A DNA stretch of 64,000 bases from Termitomyces sp. T153 (Eukaryota; Basidiomycota; Agaricomycetes; Agaricales; Lyophyllaceae). Numbering within the stretch: the first letter of the stretch is position 1; every line of letters starts with the position of its first letter. The notes under the pieces were generated by a model, which had not been told where the DNA came from, made no database searches, and saw only the letters and a list, made by a program, of their open reading frames with translations. The stretch lies in contig JACKQL020000017.1 of NCBI GenBank assembly GCA_018296165.2, forward strand, positions 682,001 to 746,000, written 5' to 3'. A program made the translations under genes and the position numbers. Of this stretch, positions 1 to 10,460 are shown piece by piece.

Positions 1-2188
1 CAGCTAGCAACTTCTTCAACTGAGCCATTGCTGACTGCTGTTCCTCACCCCAAACAAATAGTGTGTGGTTTTGAGTCATTTTGTTAATGGGTGCAGCCAC
101 TTTAGCATAGTCTTTAATGAACATCCTAAAGGTACCACAAGTACCTAGGAAAGCTCTGACAGCTGACTTGTCCTGGCAATCACCCCACCCCATAACAATG
201 GCCAACTGCTTGGTCTCAGGTTTCTGTCCTTCATAGGAACACCTGTGTCCAACCACTACTATCTCATCTGCACAAACTACTGACTTTTTCCCAGAGAAAG
301 TTCCTCCAGCATATTTGATTCTTTGTAACACTCTGTTTACATTCTGCAGATGTTCCTATACAAATCTCCCAATGCCTGGATTTTCTGGGATAAACTCATA
401 GCCTCCATCTGGCAATTCATACCTGTGAGGTGGACCTCTGATTGGCACATCATCAATATATGGCCAAGTTACATGAGGTATCTCATCTTTCAAGATGAAG
501 GTAATGTCATCATGAAAGATTGGTACTGAATTTGTTCAGCCCATTGGCAGGGTTACCAACCTTAACAGCACCAAAGGGTGTCTGAAAGGTGGTATAGTCC
601 CTAGACCTAACATCCAACACTCTCTCATCATATCCCACATACAAGTCAAAGATTCCTCCACAAGCTCTGCCAGCAAAATGACTAGCCAACTCTTCAGTTG
701 CTGGTGGAAACCCAGAGTGTGCTATGGTCACTTTGTTTAAAGGTTCCAAGCTGTGAACTATCCTCAAACTCTCACCATCCTTCTTCAATACTGTGAACCA
801 CTGGGACTGGTATGAAGAGTTGGATGGCTCATACACTCCTGCCTCAATTTTCTGCTTTATCATCTGGCAGATTTTATCTCTGAGTCCAGGAGCAATGGGA
901 ATGTTCTTCAATACCCAGGGGGTGTGAGGAATTACTGGCATTACTACAGGAGGGAAGAATTCCTCCTTGAGCCTACCTCTTTGAGAATCATCCCATGCAA
1001 AAGCCTCATTCTACAGTATCATTAGATGATGTACTGCCTTCATCTCCTCTGGCCACAAGAAACCATCACCATGTGCTTGGTCAATGATCTCCTTGCACTC
1101 AGCAGTGTACCTCCCTGTGGATTTGAAATCAGGTGGGTTCAGGTCCAACTTTGGCATGTCTGCTAGTGGATATCCAGTGATACACCTTTCAATTCTAAAC
1201 TCCTCAGGAGAGGTTCCTAGTACAGGTTTCACCTTTCTAGCAACAGGTTTGTATTTCTTAGAAAATACTTGTGCAGTTTCCCCCACACCTGCTTCTAACT
1301 CTAGGCTTTCCTGTTGTACTAAGATCTCCTCCAACATTTCTGGTATCTGACACAGCTGCCCATTTAGATAGGCTGCTAATGTCTTCTTATCTCTTTGTCC
1401 CACATCTCCTTCTGCAGCAAAGGCCTGCAGATACACATCTCTCAACTCCTGGTTCTTGAATTCACTATGATTTATAGTGTATCCAGTCACCATTACTTCA
1501 CCATTCTCCTTCTCTCCAATCATCACTGCCACCTCTCCCTGGTTGCTAAGATAGTCTCTACTTGCCCCCTCTGATTGACAATGGGGTTCAAGGATCTCAA
1601 CACTTGCAAATCTCTAGCCACATACACCACTACTGGCTTTTCTCCTGGAGGGATATTTGCCAAGTAAGTGGCTACACAATCCTGATGCACTACTGCACCA
1701 GTAGGCAAATCATCCTGTGTCCCATCTGCAATGAAATAGGTTGCCATTGGTAGGTCATTGACATCTACTTTGTCAGGTGGTTTCTTCTCCCTTACAGTCT
1801 GCTGTTGAACTGCTACTCTTGGGATATTGGGATCCCTAGACTGAGTCCCTGATTTGAGAGTCAATTTTTGTATCATGGCAGCTCTTAATCCAGGAGTCAC
1901 ATCTAACAATTCTCCAGTATTGAAAGGTACAGTAGCCTCCCAGAGCTTATCAATAGTCCTATCCCACTCCTTCCTCCTTGTTCCTGTTAAGGAACTTTTA
2001 ACAGTGTCCTGCACTGGCAAGTCTGGTCCCTCATTGAGGGCTGGAACCTTCTCAAAAGGTAGGTCCAGTTTTGGTGCAACCCTAGGTGGAATCACCAGAG
2101 TTAGCTTTTCTTTCCAGGGTTTTTCAGGGGTTCTCTCTGGCAATGAGGATACTCCTGGTTGAGATGCCTCTTTCCTAATTGCCTTCAT
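1..2188 (-). pseudogene. Ty3/gypsy pol fragment (broken protease region and reverse transcriptase)
   Basis: Minus-strand pol of a long terminal repeat retrotransposon, running off the left edge. From 2188 down, one frame carries the linker before the protease. It should reach the Asp-Ser/Thr-Gly protease core but jumps frame near 1525-1560 and that core is absent, so an internal deletion is likely. The reverse transcriptase begins in 941-510 (VYEPSNSSYQSQWFTVLKKDG). A frameshift follows near 545, then the catalytic YIDD at about 449-460, a TAG stop at 356-358, and the thumb and tether (VNRVLQRIKYAGGTFSGKK) toward position 1. RNase H and integrase would lie outside the window. Gag lies just upstream (2197-3669). 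CpG is nearly absent. The element cannot be autonomous. The family assignment is secure. Confidence 0.9.
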
Positions 2189-2196
2189 TGAGTTAT

Positions 2197-3669
2197 TTAA
2201 AAATCCTTAGAGGAAGATTTCTGTCCTTCACGACTAGCTGTGTTCCTTGTGTTGACCAACACACTGAGCATCTCAGCCATTTTATTGAAACCCTTCTCCA
2301 AGTCCCCCAAGCAGTCTGACTCCTTATATTGAATGTGCTCTAGCATGTCATCTCTTGTGTCTCTAGCAGAGTTTACATAGGTAGAGTAAGTGACTGTCTC
2401 TGGAGGGTCATCTTCTGGCCATCCAAAGTACATGTTCACCTGCTTATCATGTACTTGTGCTAATCTAGCATGAGGAGATATACCAGCAGGATCCCTAGGT
2501 AAAGGAGCACCATTAGGTAGCCTGGCTCTCCCTTCCAATAGGATGATCCATCCTTTTTGTACATCTCCCTTGATGACTTCACACTCTGAGATTCTATGTC
2601 CAGTTTGCCAACAATAGAAGCAAGTAATACCACTTTTTCCAGAAGTTGGAAATGTAGGAGGTCCTTCTGCTCTTATACCCTGGCTCCCCTTGGTATTCAA
2701 GAAGGTATTGCACATGTCCAATTGACCAGCCTGCAAAGCTTGCATGGTACTCTGGATGCTCCCAATTTGTTTCCCAATGGTAACCACAGCATCTTGTAGA
2801 TGAGCCATTTTCTCCTCCACTTCCTCTTCCTTAATGTTCCTCCTACTAGTTTCCATTTTCTCTACCTTCTCTCCTCTAGGGCCCCTTACAGTAGCACCAT
2901 CTATCAAGGTCCCCACTACTGTCAGCACTTCTGATAGGTCATATTTGTTGTCCTTGTGCCTATTTCTAGCAGGATCTTTGTAGTGGCCATATCTACTGAT
3001 CAACCTCTCCTCAATCACATCTCCAAAAGCTGGTGTAAAGCATCCTAGGAATTTGTCTACCAGTGACCCATTCCCAGTGACCTTAGCCAACTTCTTAGCC
3101 TCAGCTCTAAATTTCCTTATCAGAGAATGGATTTCTGTAGTGTCATTCCTACTAAGTCTGGCATGTTCTCTGCAGATTCTGTCCAGGTTTGCAACACTAC
3201 CTGTGTCATCCACTGCTTCTGGATAAGACTCCTTGATTTCTTTCTTAAAAGCAGACCAAGTATAGTCCTCTCCAAAGGAATCAAAGCCCAGCCATTCCTG
3301 TTCAGTCTGAGCATCCACATACTCTAAGATTCTCTTTTTCCTTTCCTTACCTCCTTGGATCCCAGCATGCTCAAACAGAGAGATCATCCTTTGTAAAAAG
3401 TGACAAACCTCAGAGGGCTCAGTGTGCTTAAACTTAGGTGCATCCCTGCTGTCAGGCAGTGGTAGTTTATATCTGATAGTTTGCTCCATAATTGAGGCAG
3501 TAGAAACTGGTTGAGTAGTAGGGCACATTTCTTTTGGTGAGCTTGAAATTACTTTCTCAGTCCAAACTTTTCTCTTTCTGAGTAAGATTTCAGGGTCAGG
3601 CAAAAAGGACTTTGAACTACTGCTATTGGTCTTAGTTTCTCTTTTCCTTAATGTAACAGAGTTTTTCAC
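2197..3669 (-). CDS. gag: gypsy Gag polyprotein (490 codons open)
   Basis: Long open minus-strand frame upstream of the pol fragment. It would supply the capsid and nucleocapsid of the retrotransposon particle. The first half is a helical capsid-like region rich in Glu/Lys (for example FKHTEPSEVCHFLQRMISLF near residue 80). A CCHC zinc knuckle (CFYCWQTGHRISEC) sits at about residues 347-360, followed by a Pro-rich stretch. No ATG opens the frame: the listed end is a GTG and the frame stays open a further 50 bases or so upstream, so the true start is unknown or lost. Unlike the neighbouring pol it has no internal stop over 490 codons, despite the same CpG-poor composition. Confidence 0.85.
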   Translation of the reverse strand: MKNSVTLRKRETKTNSSSSKSFLPDPEILLRKRKVWTEKVISSSPKEMCPTTQPVSTASIMEQTIRYKLPLPDSRDAPKFKHTEPSEVCHFLQRMISLFEHAGIQGGKERKKRILEYVDAQTEQEWLGFDSFGEDYTWSAFKKEIKESYPEAVDDTGSVANLDRICREHARLSRNDTTEIHSLIRKFRAEAKKLAKVTGNGSLVDKFLGCFTPAFGDVIEERLISRYGHYKDPARNRHKDNKYDLSEVLTVVGTLIDGATVRGPRGEKVEKMETSRRNIKEEEVEEKMAHLQDAVVTIGKQIGSIQSTMQALQAGQLDMCNTFLNTKGSQGIRAEGPPTFPTSGKSGITCFYCWQTGHRISECEVIKGDVQKGWIILLEGRARLPNGAPLPRDPAGISPHARLAQVHDKQVNMYFGWPEDDPPETVTYSTYVNSARDTRDDMLEHIQYKESDCLGDLEKGFNKMAEMLSVLVNTRNTASREGQKSSSKDF

Positions 3670-3792
3670 CTTGGTTGCAATAACTTCAGGTGTTTTGGGC
3701 CAAGACCCAGGTGGTGCAAAACTAATGTTTCACAAGAGTTGGACTTCCTCAAGGAAATCCAAAAGTAAGTTTTTGTGCAACAAAAGCCCCTT

Positions 3793-3805
3793 GTGGTGGG
3801 CTCCA
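3793..3805 (-). other. Probable gypsy primer binding site
   Basis: Read on the minus strand this is TGGAGCCCACCAC. It starts with TGG, the complement of a tRNA 3' CCA end, and lies between the gag frame and an LTR-like boundary (candidate TG at 3808 or 3811 on the plus strand). This is where minus-strand DNA synthesis would be primed. The tRNA was not identified, and a second LTR to prove the boundary lies outside the window. Confidence 0.45.
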
Positions 3806-3807
3806 GA

Positions 3808-5640
3808 TGATGCAAAATGTAAGTTTTGATGCCATCAATTGATCAGATCAACAGATCAAACTTTGTTTCCACAGAGTTTGGAGGCTTAAGTTACATGAAA
3901 GCTCATGTAGATGTTACAGTTGTAGATATAAATTTAAATTGATTTATTTGCTAGTTGATTGATTGATTGATTGATCTGTTTTATTTCCTTCAAGACCTAT
4001 TTTTACATGGAATGCTCCTGAACATTGTGTCCTAGGTCCTGCAGTACGTAATGGGGGCAGTAATTATGGACACTCCAACTAGTTCTCCAGCCCAATCGCT
4101 TTTCAGCTGATGCTGGTTACACCTTGTAGCCACTTTACTACAATTTGACTTTGTCAGAGTTCATACTACTTCCCACCTCTAAATCCCACCCCATCTGCCA
4201 TTAACGTGCCATCCCAATTTCTAAACCCAGCTATACTCAGCAGGGCTTACTGTGTGCATTGGTTCGTCCCACGTGAGGCACTTTGCTCAGCTCCAAGCTT
4301 CCAATCCATCACACCAGTAAGGGTGTCACGGCTCACCCTTCCCCATGCCCAGACAATACTTTTGGAAGATCAATCCCGAGATTCAGAACCCATGACAGAA
4401 TGGCCTAGTGTGCCACCAAGTGACAGACATGCTGCACCAATTGGCTAGGCATCCGATCAAACTGGCAGCAACAGCACAACCTCACCAGACCATCCGATGG
4501 ACCACACAGTGCGTCGGCAGCCTGATTGAACTATTGACTCCTATCCTCTCGCCTACCCGTGCCTCGACCTGCTTGGTCAGCAAGGGCCTAGACCCTCTCC
4601 CAAATCCGTCAAGCCGGGAAACCGTCTGTTTTTCCCATCTGGTCACAAGCGTGGTGGTCACCATGCCATCATTGTATCACATGTTGATTGGTCGTTCAGG
4701 GGCGGCCTGACCAACAAAGCCTTCCTAATCAATCACATGTGGGCGGTGGCTTTCCGGCAGCGTTGAAGAACCCATGTGGTGTCTAAGGTGTTTTCCACAC
4801 AGGTGCACTCAGCCAGAGTTGAAACCCTGACCTTGCACTCACAGATCATGTGACCCACTTTGGGACGCGATGGTGCCAGCTGAGCCACCGCACCCCTTAT
4901 TTGCTAGTTGAGATGGCCTCAAACTATTGAATGGGTCCAATATATATATAATTCAAAAACCTTAACCAACTAAATACTTGTAAGCCTAAGATAGCTGCTC
5001 CCTGGGGCTAGTCAAGCCATGGTAGATTGTTGCTTGTCCTCTCCCCCAACTCTTCTCTCCTTTTATAGCTTGTTGTAGATGCACAGACCAGGGTGTTTTC
5101 TGTGTGCACCTGTGGGTGTACCACATGGTTTTCCTTGGCCTTTCTTTCTTATTGGTTGGTCATATGAGATGATGTGCTGGGTTGGCATTATTTGGTTTTT
5201 TGTTTGTCCAACCTCTTTTCTCTTACTCTTTTTCTCTCCAACTTCTTTCCAATAGACTTTGCATGGTTTGTATAGTGGTCAGCCTGGATCTCAGGTGGTC
5301 TGGCATATGGTATTGAGGGGAGGTAGGGTTTTATTGTTGCATTTTAGACATCCATGGCTGTCCTTGGCATTGGTTAGCTTTCTAGCCACTTTTGCTGAGC
5401 ACAGCCATTGATTGTCAATCAAACACATGACTAGCCTCTGTTCTTGATGTCATAAATCCTGCTGGTGTTGTTGTATGCATGCTTTTGGGTTCTTTGGTGA
5501 TTCTTATCTTACTAGGTATGTTTTTATGCCTACAGTTTTCAGCATCTTACCCAAGCTGACAGTCTTCAGCTTGTTTAATTGGTAAACCCAGTTTTTCCTA
5601 GTTCTTTTAACCTGTCTCAAGTACAAGGCAGGCATATCAA
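3808..5640 (-). repeat. Probable 5' LTR of the minus-strand gypsy element (right edge uncertain)
   Basis: The DNA between the primer site and about 5.6 kb has no convincing gene and sits where the 5' LTR should be. A good core promoter lies on the minus strand: TATAAAA at 5067-5061 followed by a purine-rich stretch. The left edge is set by the TG at 3808/3811 next to the primer site. The right edge is a guess because no second LTR copy is in the window. A separate 938 bp retroposon (3959-4896) interrupts it and must be removed before measuring its length. Confidence 0.45.
3959..4896 (-). mobile_element. tRNA-headed SINE-like retroposon, copy 1
   Basis: A minus-strand element with its head at 4896 and tail at 3959. 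The head begins GGGGTGCGGTGGCTCAGCTGG and carries a perfect RNA polymerase III A box (TGGCTCAGCTGG) and, about 75 bases on, a B-box-like GGGTTTCAACTC. The tail is a simple TCAA-type repeat (GATT on the plus strand). The element is bounded by a perfect 15 bp direct repeat, TTATTTGCTAGTTGA, at 3944-3958 and 4897-4911, the mark of target-primed insertion. It has no long protein frame. It contains many CpGs (for example at 4092, 4328, 4513, 4866) inside a CpG-depleted LTR, so it is younger than its host element. A homologue with its own duplication lies at 24064-25065. At 938 bp it is long for a SINE. Confidence 0.8.
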
Positions 5641-5855
5641 CATAGATACTGTTTTCCAGTCCAGCCATCTATACTTGATGAGAGAAACAATGGAGGAGCA
5701 GGAGCAGTCTTGACCAAATCTTGAATCACCCAGTAATGTCCACATGAAATGACATCATCTCCAAATCAAAGAATTTTTATTCTCCAACCAACTTTATCTT
5801 TATATCTTTGTACTGAACATGCAGTGTTTGGTAAGTGTTAGAGTTAACAGCTCCT

Positions 5856-6547
5856 TGTCAGGACCACAGTCCTGGAGGGGGACTCTTACAGGAGCCAAAA
5901 CCACCTTGGGGAGGTGATGCCAACAGCAAGTATGTAAATAGGGAAAGAAACTAAGAAACTAAGAAATGAGAGTGAGTAATGAATGGAGAGAAGATCAGAT
6001 AACAACAGAACACAAATAAGATATCAGGTAATGTCAAGGCTGGGGTGTAGCTACAGACTAAGGGACCTTATATAGTTGTAGGACACTGCCAAAAGGAGAA
6101 GATGGAAGTGATCTAAGTCAGGTGGGAGTGATCTGACACAAGTGGAAGTGATCTAAGTCAAGTGGAAGTGATCTAAGTCAGGTGGAAGTAATCTGAGTTA
6201 GGTGGAAGTGATCTAAGTCATAGCAAGAAGTGATCTAAGTCATGAGGAAGTGATCTGGAACAAGGGAAGCAATCCTGGAAGTGATCTTGGACAGGTGGAA
6301 GTGATCTTGGACAGGTGGAAGTGATCTGGGACAGGTGGAAGTGATCTGGAACCTGTGGAAGTGATCTGTGCCTGTGGAAATAATCTGGAACAGGAAAAGT
6401 GGTCCTAGAAATGGCTAAAACCTGGATGTGGCTGAAACAGGACTGTGGCTAAGATCTGGGGGTGTGGCTGGGATCCAGAGAGGGACTGTGTGGAATCTGA
6501 AGTTGGATGATGGTGAAGGGAAGGGGGGAATGGAATGGGTCATGACA
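5856..6547 (+). mobile_element. Solo LTR, 692 bp, TSD CTCCT
   Basis: Begins TGTCAGGACC and ends GGTCATGACA, inverted TGTCA/TGACA termini typical of an LTR. It is flanked by a perfect 5 bp direct repeat CTCCT at 5851-5855 and 6548-6552. A TATATAG promoter-like box lies at about 6068-6075, consistent with plus orientation. There is no internal retroelement sequence on either side, so it is what remains after recombination between two LTRs. The right half consists of a degenerate short tandem repeat (see 6104-6400). Confidence 0.85.
6104..6400 (+). repeat. Minisatellite inside the solo LTR (about 20 bp unit)
   Basis: Around a dozen imperfect copies of AAGTGATCTAAGTCAGGTGG, drifting to variants with GATCTGGGACAGGTGG and GATCTGGAACAAGGG toward the right end. 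It lies just downstream of the LTR TATA-like box, so it falls in the transcribed R/U5 part. Every unit carries GATC. Confidence 0.8.
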
Positions 6548-7829
6548 CTCCTAACTATGACAAGGTAAGCATAGGTCTTGCCATTGACGTGTATGTTGAC
6601 TTACTGCAAGGGTACATCAACATGTTAGAACCATTCAATCAGATTTTTTTCTTTAATCTACAATTTACTTACCACTGACTTTTATGAAACTGGAACTGAT
6701 ACTGAGTAGCCTAACAAATTTGATGAAATAATGAAACAAGCACATAGTTTTGTGACTCATCTGGTGATTCAGAGTGTCAAAAAAATGCAGGACTAGAAGT
6801 AGTGGGGCATTCAAGGAGGCATTGCTAGTCCATATATATATAGTTGGTAGTGTTTACTATCCCATTCAATCTGCTTAGTGCATCTACTAATACTAGTTTA
6901 TGCCAAGCAGACTATGTCTCTTGATTTGGGCTTGGATTTGGGTTCTGAGTTACAAGCTTTGAAGGGAGGAGCAGGGTAGGAAATAGAAGGTTGATTTGGA
7001 GAGATGAGTGGATATGCCATGATGGGCTGTGGAAGATGTCACTGGTGCTTGTTAGAGGGTCTGGAACTCCAATCATCTTGGAAAACTTGAAAGCCTGATC
7101 TAAAAGGTATGTATGCACCAGAGAACTCTGAGGTATGATAGGGGAGGGGGGGGATTCAAGGCATCCTTAAATACCAAAAAAGTCAAAAATCAATGAATTT
7201 TGTATTTCTGAGAGTTGAGATGAGAGAACAATGGAGGAGCAATCTTGACCAAATCTCAACTCAGTCATGGTATTTTCAGTAATTTCCATAGAATTTTTCT
7301 CCAATCAACTTTATTATTACACTGAACATCCAAAAAATATCACAATCAATTGATCAAAGGAACATGTCAGAACCATTCAATCAGATTTTTTTTTTATCTA
7401 TCTACATTTACTTATCACCAATGGGGGTTGGTAGTGTGCCCATGATTTTTTTTTGTATGCCTCTTGCCCATGACCATGTTGTGCAATCATTGGCTTGATG
7501 TCTAAGCAAAAGATTTGAGGGGAGGAGCAGGGTATGGAACAGAAGGTTGATTCAGAGAGATGAGTGGATACTGGCTGTGAAAGAGGTCACTGGTGCTTGT
7601 TAGAGGAGGGAATGATACTAGTTGTCTGGAACTCTGATCATCATGGAAAACTTCTGTCATTGTGTCATTTGAGACATTGCATTGTTGGTACTCAGGACAA
7701 GGGATGACTGACAACTACCATAGAGCAACAAGAATATAGTGTAGAGTACACTGGGCATCTTATAAGTTCTAGTGTGGAGCATTAGCTAAGCAGGTAGTAG
7801 TTGTACCCTTTGCCATATTGTCCAAATTT

Positions 7830-8420
7830 GTGATGAGGACAAAGACACAGATCCCACATCTGTGGAACAGATGGCTGATGGGAGGAGGACAACAACCCTC
7901 TCCAAGAGACAGCCATGGGGGTTCCCAATGCCTCCACAACATTGTGGGCAATTTGCTGTTCCAGGAGTGGAGGAAGCCCATAAGTACTACTGCCAGACAA
8001 TGCATGATCGTCTAAGGGCAGTGATGGAGCAAATTGCTTGTGGTCTGATTGCCAATTCCAGACAGACTCAAGCCTAGGAGGAGTGATCCAACCAAGACAA
8101 TCACCCCTATGCTGGGTCAGCCAAGTTCACTGAACTTAAAGACTAGCTTATGAGTATCTATGTATTTTACACAGTACTGCAGTGTGGTAGGGATGGGCAC
8201 AAATGCAAGGAAGTCCTGATCCTTGGGGACATTTTAGCTGTGGGAGTGCTGAAATGGTACTTGCAACATGTGATACATGTCAACAGGACTCAGTCCTACT
8301 GGAGGTTCAAGGATGTGATTTCTCAGTTTGTAAAATCAGTGTGTACAACCCTCAATGATGCAGGCTGCCTGTGACACATTCAACAATGTGGTGTATGCAA
8401 TTGAAGAGAGTGTGCAGGAC
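7830..8420 (+). pseudogene. Gag-like retroelement fragment
   Basis: Two plus-strand frames, 7862-8077 and 8150-8374, join through frameshifts into something like a retrotransposon capsid. A basic N-terminal stretch (MHDRLRAVMEQIACG) precedes a helical region ending in WRFKDVISQFVKSVCTT and, in another frame, NNVVYAIEESVQD, the pattern of gypsy capsid helices. The fragment stops at 8420 where a 226 bp LTR starts. No zinc knuckle or pol follows. Assignment rests on general likeness only. Confidence 0.35.
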
Positions 8421-8646
8421 TGTAACAGAGTGCCCCATTATTATTCCTTTATGGCACTTGACAATATTACTATAGTTATTTAATAATATTATTATTACAG
8501 TAGGATCACCTAATGCTACCTATAAGTACTTTTACTATAATGATGTAAGGCAGCACCTCTTCATACTTTGTAGACAGAATCACAACTGGTTTTGACTTAT
8601 GAGTTGTGAACTGTAAGCAGCACAACCCATAATGGAAAACATTACA
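8421..8646 (+). mobile_element. LTR copy, 226 bp family (copy 1)
   Basis: Starts TGTAACAG and ends ACATTACA. It aligns over its whole length with 27923-28148, which is also exactly 226 bp: both share a TA-rich centre, a block reading TACTTTGTAGA, and a GTTTTGACTTA block. The flanks AGGAC and TTTTT do not match, so no target duplication survives. It is a solo or broken LTR. The strand is given by analogy with the second copy, which has a polypurine tract on its left. Confidence 0.6.
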
Positions 8647-8749
8647 TTTTTTAAGTCAAATGAGCATTGACTCATTTACAAAGCAGAAACCAAACTTCCA
8701 CTTCTAGAAAGAAGTTCACTGCCACTAGTTATGATCAAAATGTTAAAAT

Positions 8750-9700
8750 TATGATGTTCACCTTCTTTGATGGGCACAATTGTGACCATGGAAGGTCAGG
8801 TATTTGGGCCTAGGTCTGAACCCAGAGTTCAATAGAGCAAGCAGAGTGCTCCACAGGAGACATTGGATCTTGCCACATCACATCATGGCATGAGGAGAGA
8901 GTGTGTTGTCATGCCAGGAGGGCTGCCAGCAGCTACTTCCATTTGATTACCTGTAGGGGGTCAGGCAGGCATCACTTCTGAGGGCACTTGAGTGCCCTTT
9001 GCCCAATTTTATCCAAAGGTAGAGCTGGAAGACACAGCAGTGATGGTGAGCAAGGGAAAACTCCCCTTGTATGTGCCCATAATGCTATGAGTGGAAGGAC
9101 TTAGATCCTTCCCAGTAACCAAGGGAGAATGTCAGGATTCCTCTCTGGTGGTTATCCACTAAGGAGTAATGACAAAGAGCCTTACAATGCATAAGACCTT
9201 GTATGATCATGAGTTGGGCCTGCTCTGAGCACAAGGCTAGCAGGACCATTGGCATTGATTGAAACAATACTAGAGGATGTTAGTGGCACATTAGATACTG
9301 ATGGTGAGAGATTATTCTCTGTCAGACAGTGTTAGTGCTTTGGCAGGGTCAGGGTGAGGTCACTAAAGCCTCAATGCAACAACACTTAGCTGCAAGAGTA
9401 GCTAAGCATATAGCAATCCAGTGGTTGCTGGCAGAAGGGATCATTCCAACTGGTATAGTTCATGGAACTTTACATGCCTCTCTTAGCACAGGAGGTAGCT
9501 GACTACCTTCAGTGGAAAAGGCTGCAGTGTTTCCACACATCTTCTGCAATGCCTTTGCTGTTCATGGGTGGGGCATTGTTACTCCCACTCTCCCTGGTCA
9601 ATGAGGCATTGAACTTACTCTAGGCACCAAACAGCATTGCAAAATGCCATGAGACTATGCCATGAGACAGGCTGCTGGAGACCATTGATGTACCTGCTAG
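8750..9700 (+). pseudogene. Decayed unknown retroelement-type sequence shared with 33.0-33.4 kb
   Basis: No frame survives for long, but the plus strand holds pieces such as VEGLRSFPVTKGE at about 9094-9135 that recur as VEGLRSFPVIMGEHQKAPF at about 33058-33115. The similarity then continues through a GTCAGACAGTGTTAGTGCTTTGGCA-type stretch. This is a dispersed protein-coding repeat in advanced decay. I do not recognise the family. The region 9700-10340 beyond it holds only short runs of CACACAGGCAAAG-like repeats and no gene. Confidence 0.3.
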
Positions 9701-10460
9701 TTTCCATATGCAAACACAAAGAGTAATAGACAATAAGTACTAGAATCATTACAACACTAATACAAATCTAAATGGGATGGACTCCTTCTGTCTCTAGGCT
9801 AGCACAAGGCAAACTGCTGATTCTGAGTTTGGGGAAAGGGTATTAAGAAATACCATGCTTTGCTGCAAGTCAGGAAAATGCCAAATGAATAGTGTATATT
9901 TGTATATGGTAAATGGGGGCTGGGACATGGTGTACCAAGTATGAAGGTTGGAGTTTTCTGAGTGAGCACACACAGCTGCTTGGGGTGCCATACAGGCTAG
10001 GCCACACAGGCAAAGATAGTCACACAGACAGAAAGCCACATAGGCAAAGCAAGGAATCCTGGTGGAGACCTTAGTATAGTGGCATAGTGCCACATGGAAA
10101 GTTCCAAATCACACAGAAAGCTACCTGAACACAAAACTTGCACCAGTTCAACAAAATCAATGGAGAACACATCATATTGGTCAAGGTTTTTTTAGATGCT
10201 TGGGAATGCATCAGAATTCTTCATAAGGGATTAGATTCATTAGATTCTTTGGAAGGCATCAATCTTCTTTGGCAGCCATATAAATCTCATCAAAGCATCA
10301 AATCCTTTGGAAGCTGCAATCTTCTTCAGCAGCCATACTTCTTTTGGACAGTACATGTAAATTAACAGAGGCACATGATCCTATTTTTCAAATTCTTGAC
10401 TTTCAAGTCCTCTATTGCTCACCAGCTGCTGCTCATCTGCTCATTACTGTCTACCACATC

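Larger units (their letters stand above)
5675..7800. repeat. Tandemly duplicated non-coding block, no gene seen
   Basis: Three blocks recur in the same order. Block A (AACAATGGAGGAGC and following) is at about 5685-5825 and 7210-7335. Block B (AACCATTCAATCAG and following) is at about 6640-6690 and 7370-7420. Block C, the reverse of a Pro/Ser-rich frame, is at about 6955-7060 and 7505-7610. Once the solo LTR at 5856-6547 is taken out, the two units match in layout, so the duplication came first and the LTR inserted later. The stretch at 7614-7800 also reappears inverted at 29305-29490. The short frames here look incidental. Confidence 0.6.

Noticed and set aside
1084..2162. Plus-strand frames across the gypsy pol and gag
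   Set aside because: They are mirror frames of clear minus-strand retroelement coding and have no recognisable content.
4206..4710. Overlapping plus-strand frames of 80 and 100 codons
   Set aside because: They fall inside the SINE-like element, on its antisense strand, and are not shared as frames by the second copy.
9794..10093. Cys-rich minus-strand frame of 99 codons
   Set aside because: It arises from a CACACAGGCAAAG-like short repeat on the plus strand; the Cys spacing follows the repeat, not a fold.
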